Positions 33,304-39,764 of a stretch of 41,880 nt of DNA are shown here, piece after piece; position 1 is the first letter of the stretch; each line of letters begins with the position of its first letter. Both the position numbers and the translations under genes were made by a program. Under the pieces are notes generated by a model. It was given only the letters and a program-made list of their open reading frames with translations. It made no database searches and had not been told where the DNA came from. Origin of the DNA: an uncultured Nitrosospira sp. GTDB taxonomy: Bacteria > Nitrospirota > Nitrospiria > Nitrospirales > Nitrospiraceae. The stretch is taken from contig CAADGK010000068.1 in NCBI GenBank assembly GCA_900696515.1, forward strand, positions 1-41,880. The letters run 5' to 3'.

Positions 33304-33594
33304 TTGGCGAGACTTGACCGACTGAAGGATCGGGACATCGACTACTCCGATACCCCGCCATTAGATGACGCATTTTTCAAGAAGGCCAGGATGGTCGCCT
33401 GGCCACCGGCGAAGCAACAAGTCACGGTGCGTCTCGACGTCGATGTGCTCGACTGGCTCAAACTGCATGGGAAGGGCTATCAAACGCGGCTGAACCGCAT
33501 TTTACGCGCAGCCATGGAGCACCAGGATCCGTGCCGATCACGCACGCCGAAGAGTCGTGCACGATCGCGTCGACGCCCCCATACGACGTCATGA
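33304..33594 (+). CDS. BrnA-family antitoxin (toxin partner broken)
   Basis: About 96 residues. DRDIDYSDTPPLDDAFFKKARM leads to VTVRLDVDVLDWLKLHGKGYQTRLNRILRAAME, the ribbon-helix-helix DNA-binding domain of BrnA antitoxins. In-frame homology (ERRTDAS...SDLARLD) continues upstream of the TTG at 33304 into the brnT remnant, and no ATG exists in that frame. The true start is therefore unclear and the gene may be 5'-damaged. BrnA normally neutralises BrnT RNase and represses the operon. Here it is an orphan antitoxin, possibly a repressor or anti-addiction factor. Confidence 0.72.
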   Translation: MARLDRLKDRDIDYSDTPPLDDAFFKKARMVAWPPAKQQVTVRLDVDVLDWLKLHGKGYQTRLNRILRAAMEHQDPCRSRTPKSRARSRRRPHTTS

Positions 33595-33675
33595 AGATTC
33601 GCGTGATCAGCGCCTGTCCAGAGCATTGAGGAGAGCGAAGCCACTATGACACGAGGGGACGTGAAGTCATCCCCT
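33592..33675 (+). pseudogene. Remnant of a second BrnT-like toxin/antitoxin junction
   Basis: MKIRVISAC... followed by a GGAG ribosome site and ATGACACGAGGGGACGTGAA matches the junction of the BrnT-like toxin and its antitoxin at 38370-38455. Only the last toxin codons and first antitoxin codons survive, and the segment is cut by the abiE operon. Confidence 0.65.
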
Positions 33676-34536
33676 CTCCCCCAATTTCAATACCTGGCTG
33701 AGCGGCAATTCGAGAAATGTGCGCACTTCGCGAACCACGATGTCCAGGGTCGGCCCTTCCAGGCGATTCTTCGCGAGAAACGCGTTCCACTGAGCCTGCT
33801 TGACCTTGTCCCGAGCAAACTGATCGTCCAAACCCAACAACATACCGACCGGTAGCGGTGTACGGCGCCGTTCGAAGGTTGCGCGTATCGCTTCAGAAAG
33901 GATGAGTGGGTCGATAGCTCCCTCGCGCGCGAGCGCCCGTAGATCGAAATAATCTTTCATCCGACTGTTGGCGATGCCGAGAGTTGCAATCGCCTCCAGC
34001 TTTTCTGCAATCACGGTCTCGCGCGGATACACCTTCAATCGCGGGGCGGGGAGATCGTCGAGCAGCGTCGGATACAGTGCTTCTTCCGGCCCCGGGGTCA
34101 CCGCGTCGCCATAGCCAACATCGAGCTGCACTGGACACCGTGCGTTCTTCAATCTGCCCGTCAGCGTGACCCGCAATCCTCCGTAGCGCGCATCTTCTCG
34201 GATCTCACGAACCCGTATCGAATCCGGCTCATAGCGCATGCCGTCCGGCACGTCGATCGTGCACGCATCGTGGACCATGGATTTCAGTGCGTCCTGATCC
34301 GCCGATCCGAAGCCCAGAAAATCTGCATCGCGCGTCGGTCGATGCGGCACGTCGAACCACAAGTCAAAAAGCAGGGCGCCCTTGAGCCACAGGATGTCGC
34401 GCGCAGGAGTGAGGGAAAGCCGGTATAGGAATCGCTCGATACCGTAGCGGGTGAGCACCTCCTGAAAAATTTCGCCACGCACCTTTGCGCGGGCAGAGAG
34501 CCGCGCATGGATGGAGGCAGCAAGGTCTGCCTTCAC
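33667..34536 (-). CDS. AbiEii/AbiGii-type nucleotidyltransferase toxin
   Basis: 289 residues. The nucleotidyltransferase motif is LKGALLFDLWFDVPHRPTRDADFLG, with the Asp pair in DAD. The family segments YPRETVIAEKLEAIATLGIANSRMKDYFDLRALAR are also present. Type IV abortive-infection toxins of this family transfer nucleotides to RNA, as shown for MenT, blocking growth upon phage attack. The GTG at 34536 overlaps the antitoxin stop in a GTGA, supporting this start over the ATG at 34599. The operon appears complete. Confidence 0.9.
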   Translation of the reverse strand: MKADLAASIHARLSARAKVRGEIFQEVLTRYGIERFLYRLSLTPARDILWLKGALLFDLWFDVPHRPTRDADFLGFGSADQDALKSMVHDACTIDVPDGMRYEPDSIRVREIREDARYGGLRVTLTGRLKNARCPVQLDVGYGDAVTPGPEEALYPTLLDDLPAPRLKVYPRETVIAEKLEAIATLGIANSRMKDYFDLRALAREGAIDPLILSEAIRATFERRRTPLPVGMLLGLDDQFARDKVKQAQWNAFLAKNRLEGPTLDIVVREVRTFLELPLSQVLKLGERG

Positions 34537-35135
34537 ACCGTCGCCTCCAAGTATGGGCGCATCACATTGGCAACCCGATTCACTTTTGCGCAGCGCCACA
34601 GCTCGTCGGCCGTCGCCTTTCGTTCACGCAGCGCGTCCCTAAGGGCATCGAGCGCCACGTCGAGCCCAACCTTGTTCCGGAATTTGAAACAATCCGCCAC
34701 CGTCTTCGCCGGGCTCGTGATCCGCAGGGCCACACCTTCCACCTTTCTCACTTCCACACCATACCGCAGCGAGGAATCAGAAAAGCGCACGGTCCGCAGC
34801 GGCGGATCGTCGAGACGAGGTGGATGCTCGTTGTTCGCAATCGCGATCCACACATCGAACGGCGATTGCGTTGTCATCTCGTGGAAGCGCAGCGCAGTCA
34901 GCAGACAGAACACGACCTTCGGCGCTCGCTTCGCCACGGCAGCGAGCGCGCTGTGTTCGGTGCCCTGATAGTCCGTAGACGCATACAGCCCGCGCCCGAT
35001 CTTTTGGAGCTTTCCTGCCGACACCAGCCGCACGATCTGTGTACGGGTAATCCCTGCTTGCTCCAACTCGCGTGTGCGTACCGCGCCTGCGCTGCGCAGC
35101 GCATTCCTCAGCCGATCTTCTATGGGTTTCACCAT
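34533..35135 (-). CDS. AbiEi-type antitoxin/transcriptional regulator
   Basis: 200 residues. The N-terminal winged helix (LRSAGAVRTRELEQAGITRTQIVRLVSAGKLQKIGRGLYAS) precedes the AbiEi antitoxin domain (VVFCLLTALRFHEM, DVWIAIANNEHPPRLDDPPLRTVRFS, RITSPAKTVADCFKFRNKVGLDVALDALRDAL). It represses its own operon and counters AbiEii without direct binding (type IV). ATG 35135. A candidate promoter at 35146-35174 would give an almost leaderless transcript. Confidence 0.9.
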   Translation of the reverse strand: MVKPIEDRLRNALRSAGAVRTRELEQAGITRTQIVRLVSAGKLQKIGRGLYASTDYQGTEHSALAAVAKRAPKVVFCLLTALRFHEMTTQSPFDVWIAIANNEHPPRLDDPPLRTVRFSDSSLRYGVEVRKVEGVALRITSPAKTVADCFKFRNKVGLDVALDALRDALRERKATADELWRCAKVNRVANVMRPYLEATV

Positions 35136-35145
35136 TGCACCATGT

Positions 35146-35174
35146 TACATAGTTTCGGTAATTAATAACAACAA
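35146..35174 (-). promoter_or_regulatory. Candidate sigma70-like promoter of abiE operon
   Basis: On the minus strand TTGTTG (35174-35169) and TATGTA (35151-35146) are 17 bases apart. The -10 box lies about 10 bases before the abiEi ATG. Matches to consensus are moderate. Confidence 0.35.
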
Positions 35175-35490
35175 CCGAAGAAAAGCAACGGGCCTGCGCA
35201 GAGCTGAATGCAAGTCTTGAGGGCGGCTGAACTCTAAAAGCCGTGTCGGCGCTGGGCTAACTTCCATCGGTCCGTGGCGTCACCGGCCATCTCGCAGAAC
35301 TTCTCGGCAATCTCGATCCGCACATCGTCTGGGACGATGCCACGTCTTGCCCCCCCACTGAAGCGCCAAACCGATACTGACCGGCCTTACACAGCGGATT
35401 TGCACACCGGCTTCTGTTCAATAGATTGTTGCGCCCCTCACCGACGCTGGGAGCGCAGCACACCTCCCGAATCTGTGGCAGGACGTCCTG
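35175..35490. other. Intergenic stretch with repeat copy at its right end
   Basis: No gene recognised. The right part (35353-35480) is a repeated segment, see next entry. Confidence 0.35.
35353..35480. repeat. Repeat B copy 1 (second copy 37829-37950)
   Basis: The two copies align over ~120 bases. Both include TGTTGCGCCCCTCACCGAC and a closing arm (GCGCAGCA here, GCGCAACA in copy 2), so a hairpin is kept with a G-U to A-U change. No coding frame is evident. Confidence 0.65.
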
Positions 35491-35709
35491 CTAATAGTAT
35501 CCAGGCTGGCTCCGGCTATACGGATCACGTTGAGAAGCCGGCGGAGGTTCGTCGTAACGGTGCTGTTGGCCCGGCTGCGACGATCCCATATTCACGTTGT
35601 CATAGCCAGGCGCGGGTCGTTGCCGACCCGAAAAAGAATCATCGGCACAGCCAGCGATCATGGCACCCGCCAAAAGAGCAACGGGCAGCGTGCATAGCAT
35701 ACGAATCAT
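35491..35709 (-). CDS. Small lipoprotein, unknown function
   Basis: 72 residues. A clean lipoprotein signal (LCTLPVALLAGAMIAGC, Cys21) is followed by a short Pro/Gln/Tyr-rich polar tail. ATG 35709 follows AAGGAGG with 6-base spacing, so expression is likely. No family recognised. Entericidin-like or other small toxin-associated lipoproteins are of similar size, but nothing specific supports that. Confidence 0.65.
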   Translation of the reverse strand: MIRMLCTLPVALLAGAMIAGCADDSFSGRQRPAPGYDNVNMGSSQPGQQHRYDEPPPASQRDPYSRSQPGYY

Positions 35710-35824
35710 ACGAAACCTCCTTCGTCATTCGGAATTACTTCGATGCCGTTTTCATCCAACCAGTCTACTGTACATACAAAATATCGTTACCTTGCAAGCC
35801 TTCTTCACCCTAGCTGGCCAGCAG

Positions 35825-35889
35825 TGGTCCATGTCTGGATACAACTGTTCGCATTTATCTGTAAGTGTATGCATATTTATCCATACCTA
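35825..35889. promoter_or_regulatory. Repeat A copy 1: operator-like inverted repeats before abiEi remnant
   Basis: TGGATA...TATCCA flank an inner imperfect repeat around GCATTTA...TAAGTG. The segment ends directly at the ATG of the abiEi remnant (35890). The second copy at 37698-37757 keeps the outer repeat perfectly (GCATGGATAA/TTATCCATGC). Probably an AbiEi-type binding site. Confidence 0.5.
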
Positions 35890-36200
35890 TGAAGCGCGTT
35901 GAGCTGGATCGCTACACTAAAGCTGTGTTCCGCCGCCATCGAGGCATCCTACGAACCTCTCAAGCCCTACAGCTCGGGATCCATCCACGCATTCTCTACC
36001 GACCCTCATCTTCTGGCCTACTCTCCTGAGAGTGCGATCGCGGAGAAATTTCAGTCGATGGTGCAGCTGGATTCGGCGAACAGCCGAATGAAGGATTATT
36101 ATGACATTTGGCTGCTTGCCAGCGGTCATCCATTGGTGGCTCTGTTGTCAGCGAAGCGCTCCAGGCCACGCTTACGCAGCGGCTTGTTTCCTTTCTTCAG
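35890..36200 (+). pseudogene. Deleted abiEi-abiEii operon remnant
   Basis: The frame from ATG 35890 reads MKRVELDRYTKAVFRR...GILRTSQALQLGIHPRILYR, the winged-helix start of an AbiEi antitoxin, and stops soon after. An overlapping frame then reads LLAYSPESAIAEKFQSMVQLDSANSRMKDYYDIWLLASGHPL, the C-terminal half of an AbiEii toxin, and shifts frame again near 36120. A large internal deletion has joined antitoxin start to toxin end. The fragment is cut at the edge of the duplicated segment. Confidence 0.75.
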
Positions 36201-36205
36201 ATGCT

Positions 36206-36237
36206 GGAAGCCCCCGGCGCGAAGGCCGGAGGCTTCC
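36206..36237 (-). terminator. Hairpin terminator after 80-residue protein gene (copy 2)
   Basis: Same GGAAGCC...GGCTTCC hairpin as at 32262-32293, just past the stop at 36247 on the minus strand. Confidence 0.6.
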
Positions 36238-36246
36238 ACACTGTGG

Positions 36247-36489
36247 TCAGCGGTCTGACCGCTCCGCGATCCAGCGTGTCGCCTGTTGGGCGACGACGAT
36301 CAACGCGTCAAGGTCGGGGACTCCGAAGGACTCGGAATTCTTCCAGACTCCATCTTGTCCTTTGTACGAGCGGGCGACGGTGACGTTATAGAACGGACCG
36401 TTCATGCCCTCGTTCTTCCAGATGCTCGCCTTGATGCGGCTGCATCGAAGCGTGGTGACCGGCTGGGGTTTCTTGTCTTGAGGTGCCAT
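36247..36489 (-). CDS. 80-residue protein of unknown function (copy 2)
   Basis: Nearly identical to the protein at 32302-32544, with substitutions only near residues 53-58 (NSESFGVPDLD instead of NSDSFGGADLD). Start, ribosome site and terminator hairpin are conserved. Most nucleotide differences between the two copies of the gene are silent, indicating purifying selection or a recent duplication. Function unknown. Confidence 0.75.
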   Translation of the reverse strand: MAPQDKKPQPVTTLRCSRIKASIWKNEGMNGPFYNVTVARSYKGQDGVWKNSESFGVPDLDALIVVAQQATRWIAERSDR

Positions 36490-36588
36490 AGTGTTGTCTC
36501 CTTGAGTTAGAGTTGATGTGTTGGTCTCTCACGAGGCAGTGGAGGCCACACAGCGACGACAAAGGAGACAGAGAGGCCGTCGGCACCT

Positions 36589-36676
36589 GGCGGGCCGGTG
36601 GGCGCGAAGCGGAGGAATGCCCGCGAAAGACGACGCGAGTTCTCGCGGTGCGCGGGCATGATCGACGCAGCCCGCC
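36589..36676 (-). ncRNA. Nested hairpin element (copy 2)
   Basis: Outer GGCGGGC (36589-36595) pairs with GCCCGCC (36670-36676). Middle ATGCCCGCG (36617-36625) pairs with CGCGGGCAT (36651-36659), two base pairs longer than copy 1. Inner CGCGAG (36634-36639) pairs with CTCGCG (36642-36647). The inner helix shares no sequence with copy 1 but occupies the same place. Confidence 0.5.
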
Positions 36677-36960
36677 GGTGGAAAGCCAGGGCGACGGCCG
36701 GATGCACACAGGCACCGGACCCGAAACCACAAGCTGGTCCCCGCTCATCACCAGCACAGCATTGGAGAGCAGATCCAACGGACGAGGCGAGAAGGTCCTG
36801 TTCAGAGAGACCGCAGCAACTAAGCTCCTTCGCCACAGTGGAAGAGAATGAACACGTCGGCTTCGAGACGGTGTTGACCTTGACGCGCTTGTCGGCCAGC
36901 AGGCGACCAACTACACCTCAGATGGTTGCTGAACACCGTGGAATGCTGAACGGCCCGGTT

Positions 36961-37116
36961 GAAGCCGAGGGGAACTGTGATGGGATCGGAGACGCGAAAT
37001 CGTTGAGGTGCGCGACAGGTTGAACGCATGAGCGAGTCGTGAGCAAGATGAAAAGCAAGCCATGTCGCGAGAGATGCCTATCCATCCATTGGGACGGCCC
37101 CTGATCGTGTTCCCAC
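36961..37116. other. Short gap, nothing recognised
   Basis: No family-like frame between the duplicated segment and the toxin remnant. Confidence 0.3.
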
Positions 37117-37302
37117 TCACCGTCCGTCAAACAGGTCGGCGTGCGTGCCTGTCCGTTCGAGGATGAGGAAGGTGGCTTCGATTCTGTAGATCAGAAGCCA
37201 GTCTGGTTGGAATGCCACACAAGGGTTACGTGCCCGTGCGGCTTCTGATGGCGCGAAAGTTTTTAAATGATGGGAGTTGCTCGGGATGCTTCGCTTCTTC
37301 AA
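37117..37302 (-). pseudogene. YafQ/RelE-type toxin C-terminal remnant
   Basis: The C-terminal ~35 residues (FQPDWLLIYRIEATFLILERTGTHADLF) match the YafQ end (PDxxLIYRxx...LxRxGSHSELF). The first ~50 residues of the toxin, including most of the fold, are missing; the frame's N-terminal part is unrelated and overlaps the antitoxin gene. Without that part, ribosome-dependent RNase activity is unlikely. Confidence 0.7.
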
Positions 37303-37504
37303 AGGCCTCCCGCGTATGTACGTTTGGGATTATGAGCGGAAAGGGAATACCCTGGTGGAGTTCCACCTGAGCATAAAAGAGACGAATGGCTTCGGCTTGA
37401 GTCAAACCGAGTCGCTCAAAAACTTTCACGGCCTTCCTCTTCAGGCCAGCATCAATACGAGTATTGATACGGCCAGACGTCGCGACCCGTCCGGCTTTTC
37501 TCAT
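37226..37504 (-). CDS. RelB/DinJ-family antitoxin
   Basis: 92 residues. The ribbon-helix-helix part RINTRIDAGLKRKAVKVFERLGLTQAEAIRLFYAQVELHQGIPFPL is characteristic of DinJ. The C-terminal toxin-binding tail follows (THTREAFEEAKHPEQLPSF-like). ATG 37504. The linked YafQ-type toxin is truncated, so this is an orphan antitoxin; its tail overlaps the remnant frame. It could still repress its promoter or neutralise related toxins elsewhere. Confidence 0.85.
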   Translation of the reverse strand: MRKAGRVATSGRINTRIDAGLKRKAVKVFERLGLTQAEAIRLFYAQVELHQGIPFPLIIPNVHTREAFEEAKHPEQLPSFKNFRAIRSRTGT

Positions 37505-38004
37505 GTTCCCAGTACGCCAGTTGTCGTGCTCATGAACGATGATTCTCCGTAGTACTCTGTGGGTTGGGTGAAGGTAGCCACCTTCAATAGCCCATTTTCT
37601 GCGCTTGCGCGTCGTGGGTGAGCGATGCGTGCCTGTCCATCCACCACTGGACCTGGTTGGGTCGAATAGTCCCCGCAGAATCGAGAGCTAGCCGAGAGTG
37701 GTCCATGCATGGATAACACTGTTTGCATTTAATTGTAAGTGCATCTTTATCCATGCCACCTCTGACGTGGTGCCATTCATGAAAAGAGTATTTCCTTCTG
37801 ATCTCTTCCTCACTCCTTCTCAATCCCCATTGAAGAACCAAACCGATCCTGAACGGTCACACACAGCGGATTTGCCGACGGACCTCTTCGTAACACATTG
37901 TTGCGCCCCTCACCGACACCGGAGCGCAACAGAATCTCCCAGTCTGTGGCCACGCACGACTGCAAGCGTGACACCGTCCTCGGTGGCGCGGTTGCCTCAG
38001 GCGT

Positions 38005-38058
38005 GCCACACCCCTTGACGGGCGACGGCTATTCTCTCGGCACGGCGCGTGCCCGAGA
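38005..38058. repeat. REP-like repeat unit 1 with hairpin
   Basis: GCCACACCCC, an 8-base variable part and CGACGGCTATTCTC are shared with 39657-39688. A strong hairpin follows (TCTCGG-CACG...CGTG-CCCGAGA, 38035-38058), unlike in sequence to the one after the second copy. The second copy abuts a truncated REP-associated transposase. Confidence 0.55.
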
Positions 38059-38078
38059 TCCCCGGTACCGTTCCTAGA

Positions 38079-38106
38079 ATAGTGTTAGGATAGTGTCCTG
38101 ATAGTG
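38079..38106. promoter_or_regulatory. Three 11-bp direct repeats (ATAGTG) upstream of brnT
   Basis: ATAGTG begins at 38079, 38090 and 38101, exactly 11 bases apart, 28-55 bases before the toxin ATG. One helical turn per repeat suggests cooperative binding by a ribbon-helix-helix antitoxin. Confidence 0.5.
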
Positions 38107-38133
38107 GCGTATGGTGACATGGCTGTTCGCTGA

Positions 38134-38466
38134 ATGGTTGTTGATCTGGCCTTAAACACGACGACGTTCGCGTTCGAATGGGACGAGGGCAACCGCACTA
38201 GGAATGCGACCAAGCACGACGTGACCACTGACGAGGTGGAGAGCGTGCTTCGCCTCAAACGAGCCGTCCCTCTCGGCGTACAGACCAGCCCTGTCGTCAA
38301 CGAACTACGCCTGGGACTGGTGGGGCGATCAGACCGTGGACGCGTGCTGCAGATCACCTTTACCTTCCGAGGAAGCAAGATCCGCGTGATCAGCGCCCGG
38401 CCGGCTCATCGAAAGGAGCGAAGCCAATATGACACGATGGCGCGTGAAATCTTCCCCGACTTATAA
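38134..38466 (+). CDS. BrnT-family toxin (RelE-like RNase)
   Basis: 110 residues. The core FAFEWDEGNRTRNATKHDVTTDEVESVL, then LGLVGRSDRGRVLQITFTFRGSKIRVISARPAHRKERSQY, matches BrnT (FxWDxxKxxxNxxKHxV ... RxISARxAxxxERxxY). It appears full length and intact. The antitoxin gene immediately downstream (38429-38655) is frameshifted, which would be harmful unless the toxin is inactive, silent or neutralised by another antitoxin such as the orphan BrnA at 33304. Iteron-like repeats precede it. Confidence 0.82.
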   Translation: MVVDLALNTTTFAFEWDEGNRTRNATKHDVTTDEVESVLRLKRAVPLGVQTSPVVNELRLGLVGRSDRGRVLQITFTFRGSKIRVISARPAHRKERSQYDTMAREIFPDL

Positions 38467-38655
38467 AGGCCCGTGTGACCTCGCACCCGAGCATGTGCTC
38501 GCGGCCATGCGACGATACAAGACGGCGAAGAAGAAACCGACGAGCGTACCCTCAAAGAACTGAAGACGCTGGCGGCCCACCAAGGCATTCCCTATCAAGT
38601 CCTCATGCGCGTCTTTATTCTCCGTGGGATCGAGAGCATGAAACAAGCCTCGTAA
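38429..38655 (+). pseudogene. Frameshifted antitoxin gene paired with the BrnT-like toxin
   Basis: The frame from ATG 38429 gives a 44-residue product (...MRRYKTAKKKPTSVPSKN-stop at 38561). A second frame continues the expected antitoxin: DERTLKELKTLAAHQGIPYQVLMRVFILRGIESMKQAS, ending at 38655. A small indel near 38520-38550 separates them. The second part is a ribbon-helix-helix-like segment of CopG/BrnA-type antitoxins. A strong AAGGAG lies upstream of the ATG inside the toxin gene. Confidence 0.75.
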
Positions 38656-38854
38656 CTCACGTGCCCACACTGTATGGGCCCAGATAATGCTGACGCTCTC
38701 TTTGTAACTGTGCTACCTGCTACATACCCAGTCGCAGCAATGCCCGGCAGGCCATCGAGAAAGAAACGGGGGGGCGTTCTTTGGAGCCTGTACGCAAGCC
38801 GATGATCTACTGGGTGATAATTGTACGCGTAGTGGGTCGACCTTGGGCGAGGAT
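38656..38854. other. Gap between the two toxin-antitoxin loci, nothing recognised
   Basis: No frame or structure worth naming was seen. Confidence 0.3.
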
Positions 38855-39187
38855 CTAATACAGCTCAATGAGCCGCTCACCTTGTTCAAGGTTGGCGATC
38901 ACTTGAGAGAACAGGGGCTGAAACCACCGGACAAGTGCCGCGTTGGAGCAGTTACCGATCCGGACCCAGACAACGGGCGTTATCGGTAGAGAGGCAAGTA
39001 AGAGAATATTCTTAAAGTCTTCATCCTTTGTGATGATGGTCTGGGCATTGGCCACGGCGTAGTTCCAGATCGCCTGGTCCGTTGCGAGGAGTATGCCTAC
39101 TTCTTCGACGTGAACGGCTCCATGGCCGAGAGATATGATAAGACGAGCTAATGCTGGAGGGAGCTGAGCGTCAATCAGGAAGTTCAT
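38855..39187 (-). CDS. DUF5615 PIN-like toxin
   Basis: 110 residues. FLIDAQLPPALARLIISLGHGAVHVEEVG, TKDEDFKNILLLASLPITPVVWVRIGN and the C-terminal helix match the DUF5615 PIN-like family, with acidic residues Asp7 and the TKDEDF pair as likely metal ligands. Such proteins are putative RNases. ATG 39187 overlaps the DUF433 stop by 4 bases. The pair looks intact. Confidence 0.88.
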   Translation of the reverse strand: MNFLIDAQLPPALARLIISLGHGAVHVEEVGILLATDQAIWNYAVANAQTIITKDEDFKNILLLASLPITPVVWVRIGNCSNAALVRWFQPLFSQVIANLEQGERLIELY

Positions 39188-39408
39188 CCGGCCCGGAGCA
39201 TGACATGATCGGACTGAGCCGCTGCAAATTCAAGGGCCGCCTGAATATCTTCTTTCTCAAGATAGGGGTAATCCTGCAGGATGGTCTCCGTTGACACACC
39301 AGCTGCCAGCAGGTCGAGGATGTCTTTCACACGGATCCGCATCCCACGAATACAGGGGCGACCACCGCACTGGGACGGATTGACGGTAATGCGCGCGAGT
39401 ACACTCAT
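39184..39408 (-). CDS. DUF433 antitoxin
   Basis: About 74 residues. RITVNPSQCGGRPCIRGMRIRVKDILDLLAAGVSTETILQDYPYLEKEDIQAALEFAA is the DUF433 signature, a helix-turn-helix antitoxin usually found with DUF5615 toxins. ATG 39408 is the family-like start; the frame upstream to 39444 is less likely. The order antitoxin-toxin with a 4-base overlap is standard. Confidence 0.88.
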   Translation of the reverse strand: MSVLARITVNPSQCGGRPCIRGMRIRVKDILDLLAAGVSTETILQDYPYLEKEDIQAALEFAAAQSDHVMLRAG

Positions 39409-39508
39409 GAGAATATGGTACCGCCGTCTATTGCTGAAGATCAATGTTATTTATTGAACTGTCCTGGTCACGAATGCTGGAACGAAAATGGGGGCTTCTG
39501 CTTTTGCC

Positions 39509-39673
39509 ATGTCCCGTCGCCTACGCACTAGAACTGGTGCCGTCTACCATGTCACCAGTCGTGGTAATACCCGACAAAACATCGTTGCAGTTGATCGAGC
39601 CCGCATACTGTCGCAGGAACGGCTTACCCACGTCATCGATCGATTCAGGTGGCGCTGCCACACCCCCTCATAA
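39509..39673 (+). pseudogene. Truncated REP-associated tyrosine transposase (RAYT)
   Basis: MSRRLRTRTGAVYHVTSRGNTRQNI...ERLTHVIDRFRWRCH matches the first ~50 residues of RAYT/TnpA(REP) proteins, including AVYHVTSRGN. The His-x-His and catalytic Tyr regions that follow are gone; the frame stops within a repeat shared with 38005. It is inactive but points to REP mobilisation. Confidence 0.8.
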
Positions 39674-39727
39674 ACGACGGCTATTCTCCTGGCACGGTCG
39701 AGTCGCCCGACGCGACACGACGGTGCC
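39657..39727. repeat. REP-like repeat unit 2 with hairpin
   Basis: Shares the head of unit 1 (GCCACACCCC...CGACGGCTATTCTC). Its hairpin is GGCAC (39691-39695) with GTGCC (39723-39727), enclosing GTCGC/GCGAC (39702-39716). Confidence 0.55.
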
Positions 39728-39738
39728 CAACTCCACCT

Positions 39739-39764
39739 GGCACGGCGTCTCCGGACGCGGTGCC
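39739..39764. repeat. Strong palindrome next to REP-like unit 2
   Basis: GGCACGGCGTC and GACGCGGTGCC form an 11-bp stem with one central mismatch and a 4-base loop, followed by GGCATGCC. The cluster of hairpins fits a REP/BIME array next to the RAYT remnant. Confidence 0.5.

Larger units (their letters stand above)
36184..36960. repeat. Island segmental duplication, copy 2
   Basis: Counterpart of 32240-33020, same orientation. Its left edge falls inside the abiE remnant, which suggests this copy was inserted there. Confidence 0.88.
37505..38133. other. Non-coding stretch with repeats A, B and a REP-like unit
   Basis: Contains repeat A copy 2 (37698-37757), repeat B copy 2 (37829-37950), a REP-like unit (38005-38058) and the 11-bp iterons (38079-38106). 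After repeat A, MKR codons resemble the start of the abiEi remnant but diverge at once. No intact gene is recognised. Confidence 0.55.

Noticed and set aside
35353-38133. CRISPR array or integron attC sites as an explanation for the repeats
   Set aside because: Repeats occur only twice each, have no regular spacing or spacers, and lack the RYYYAAC/GTTRRRY core sites of attC.
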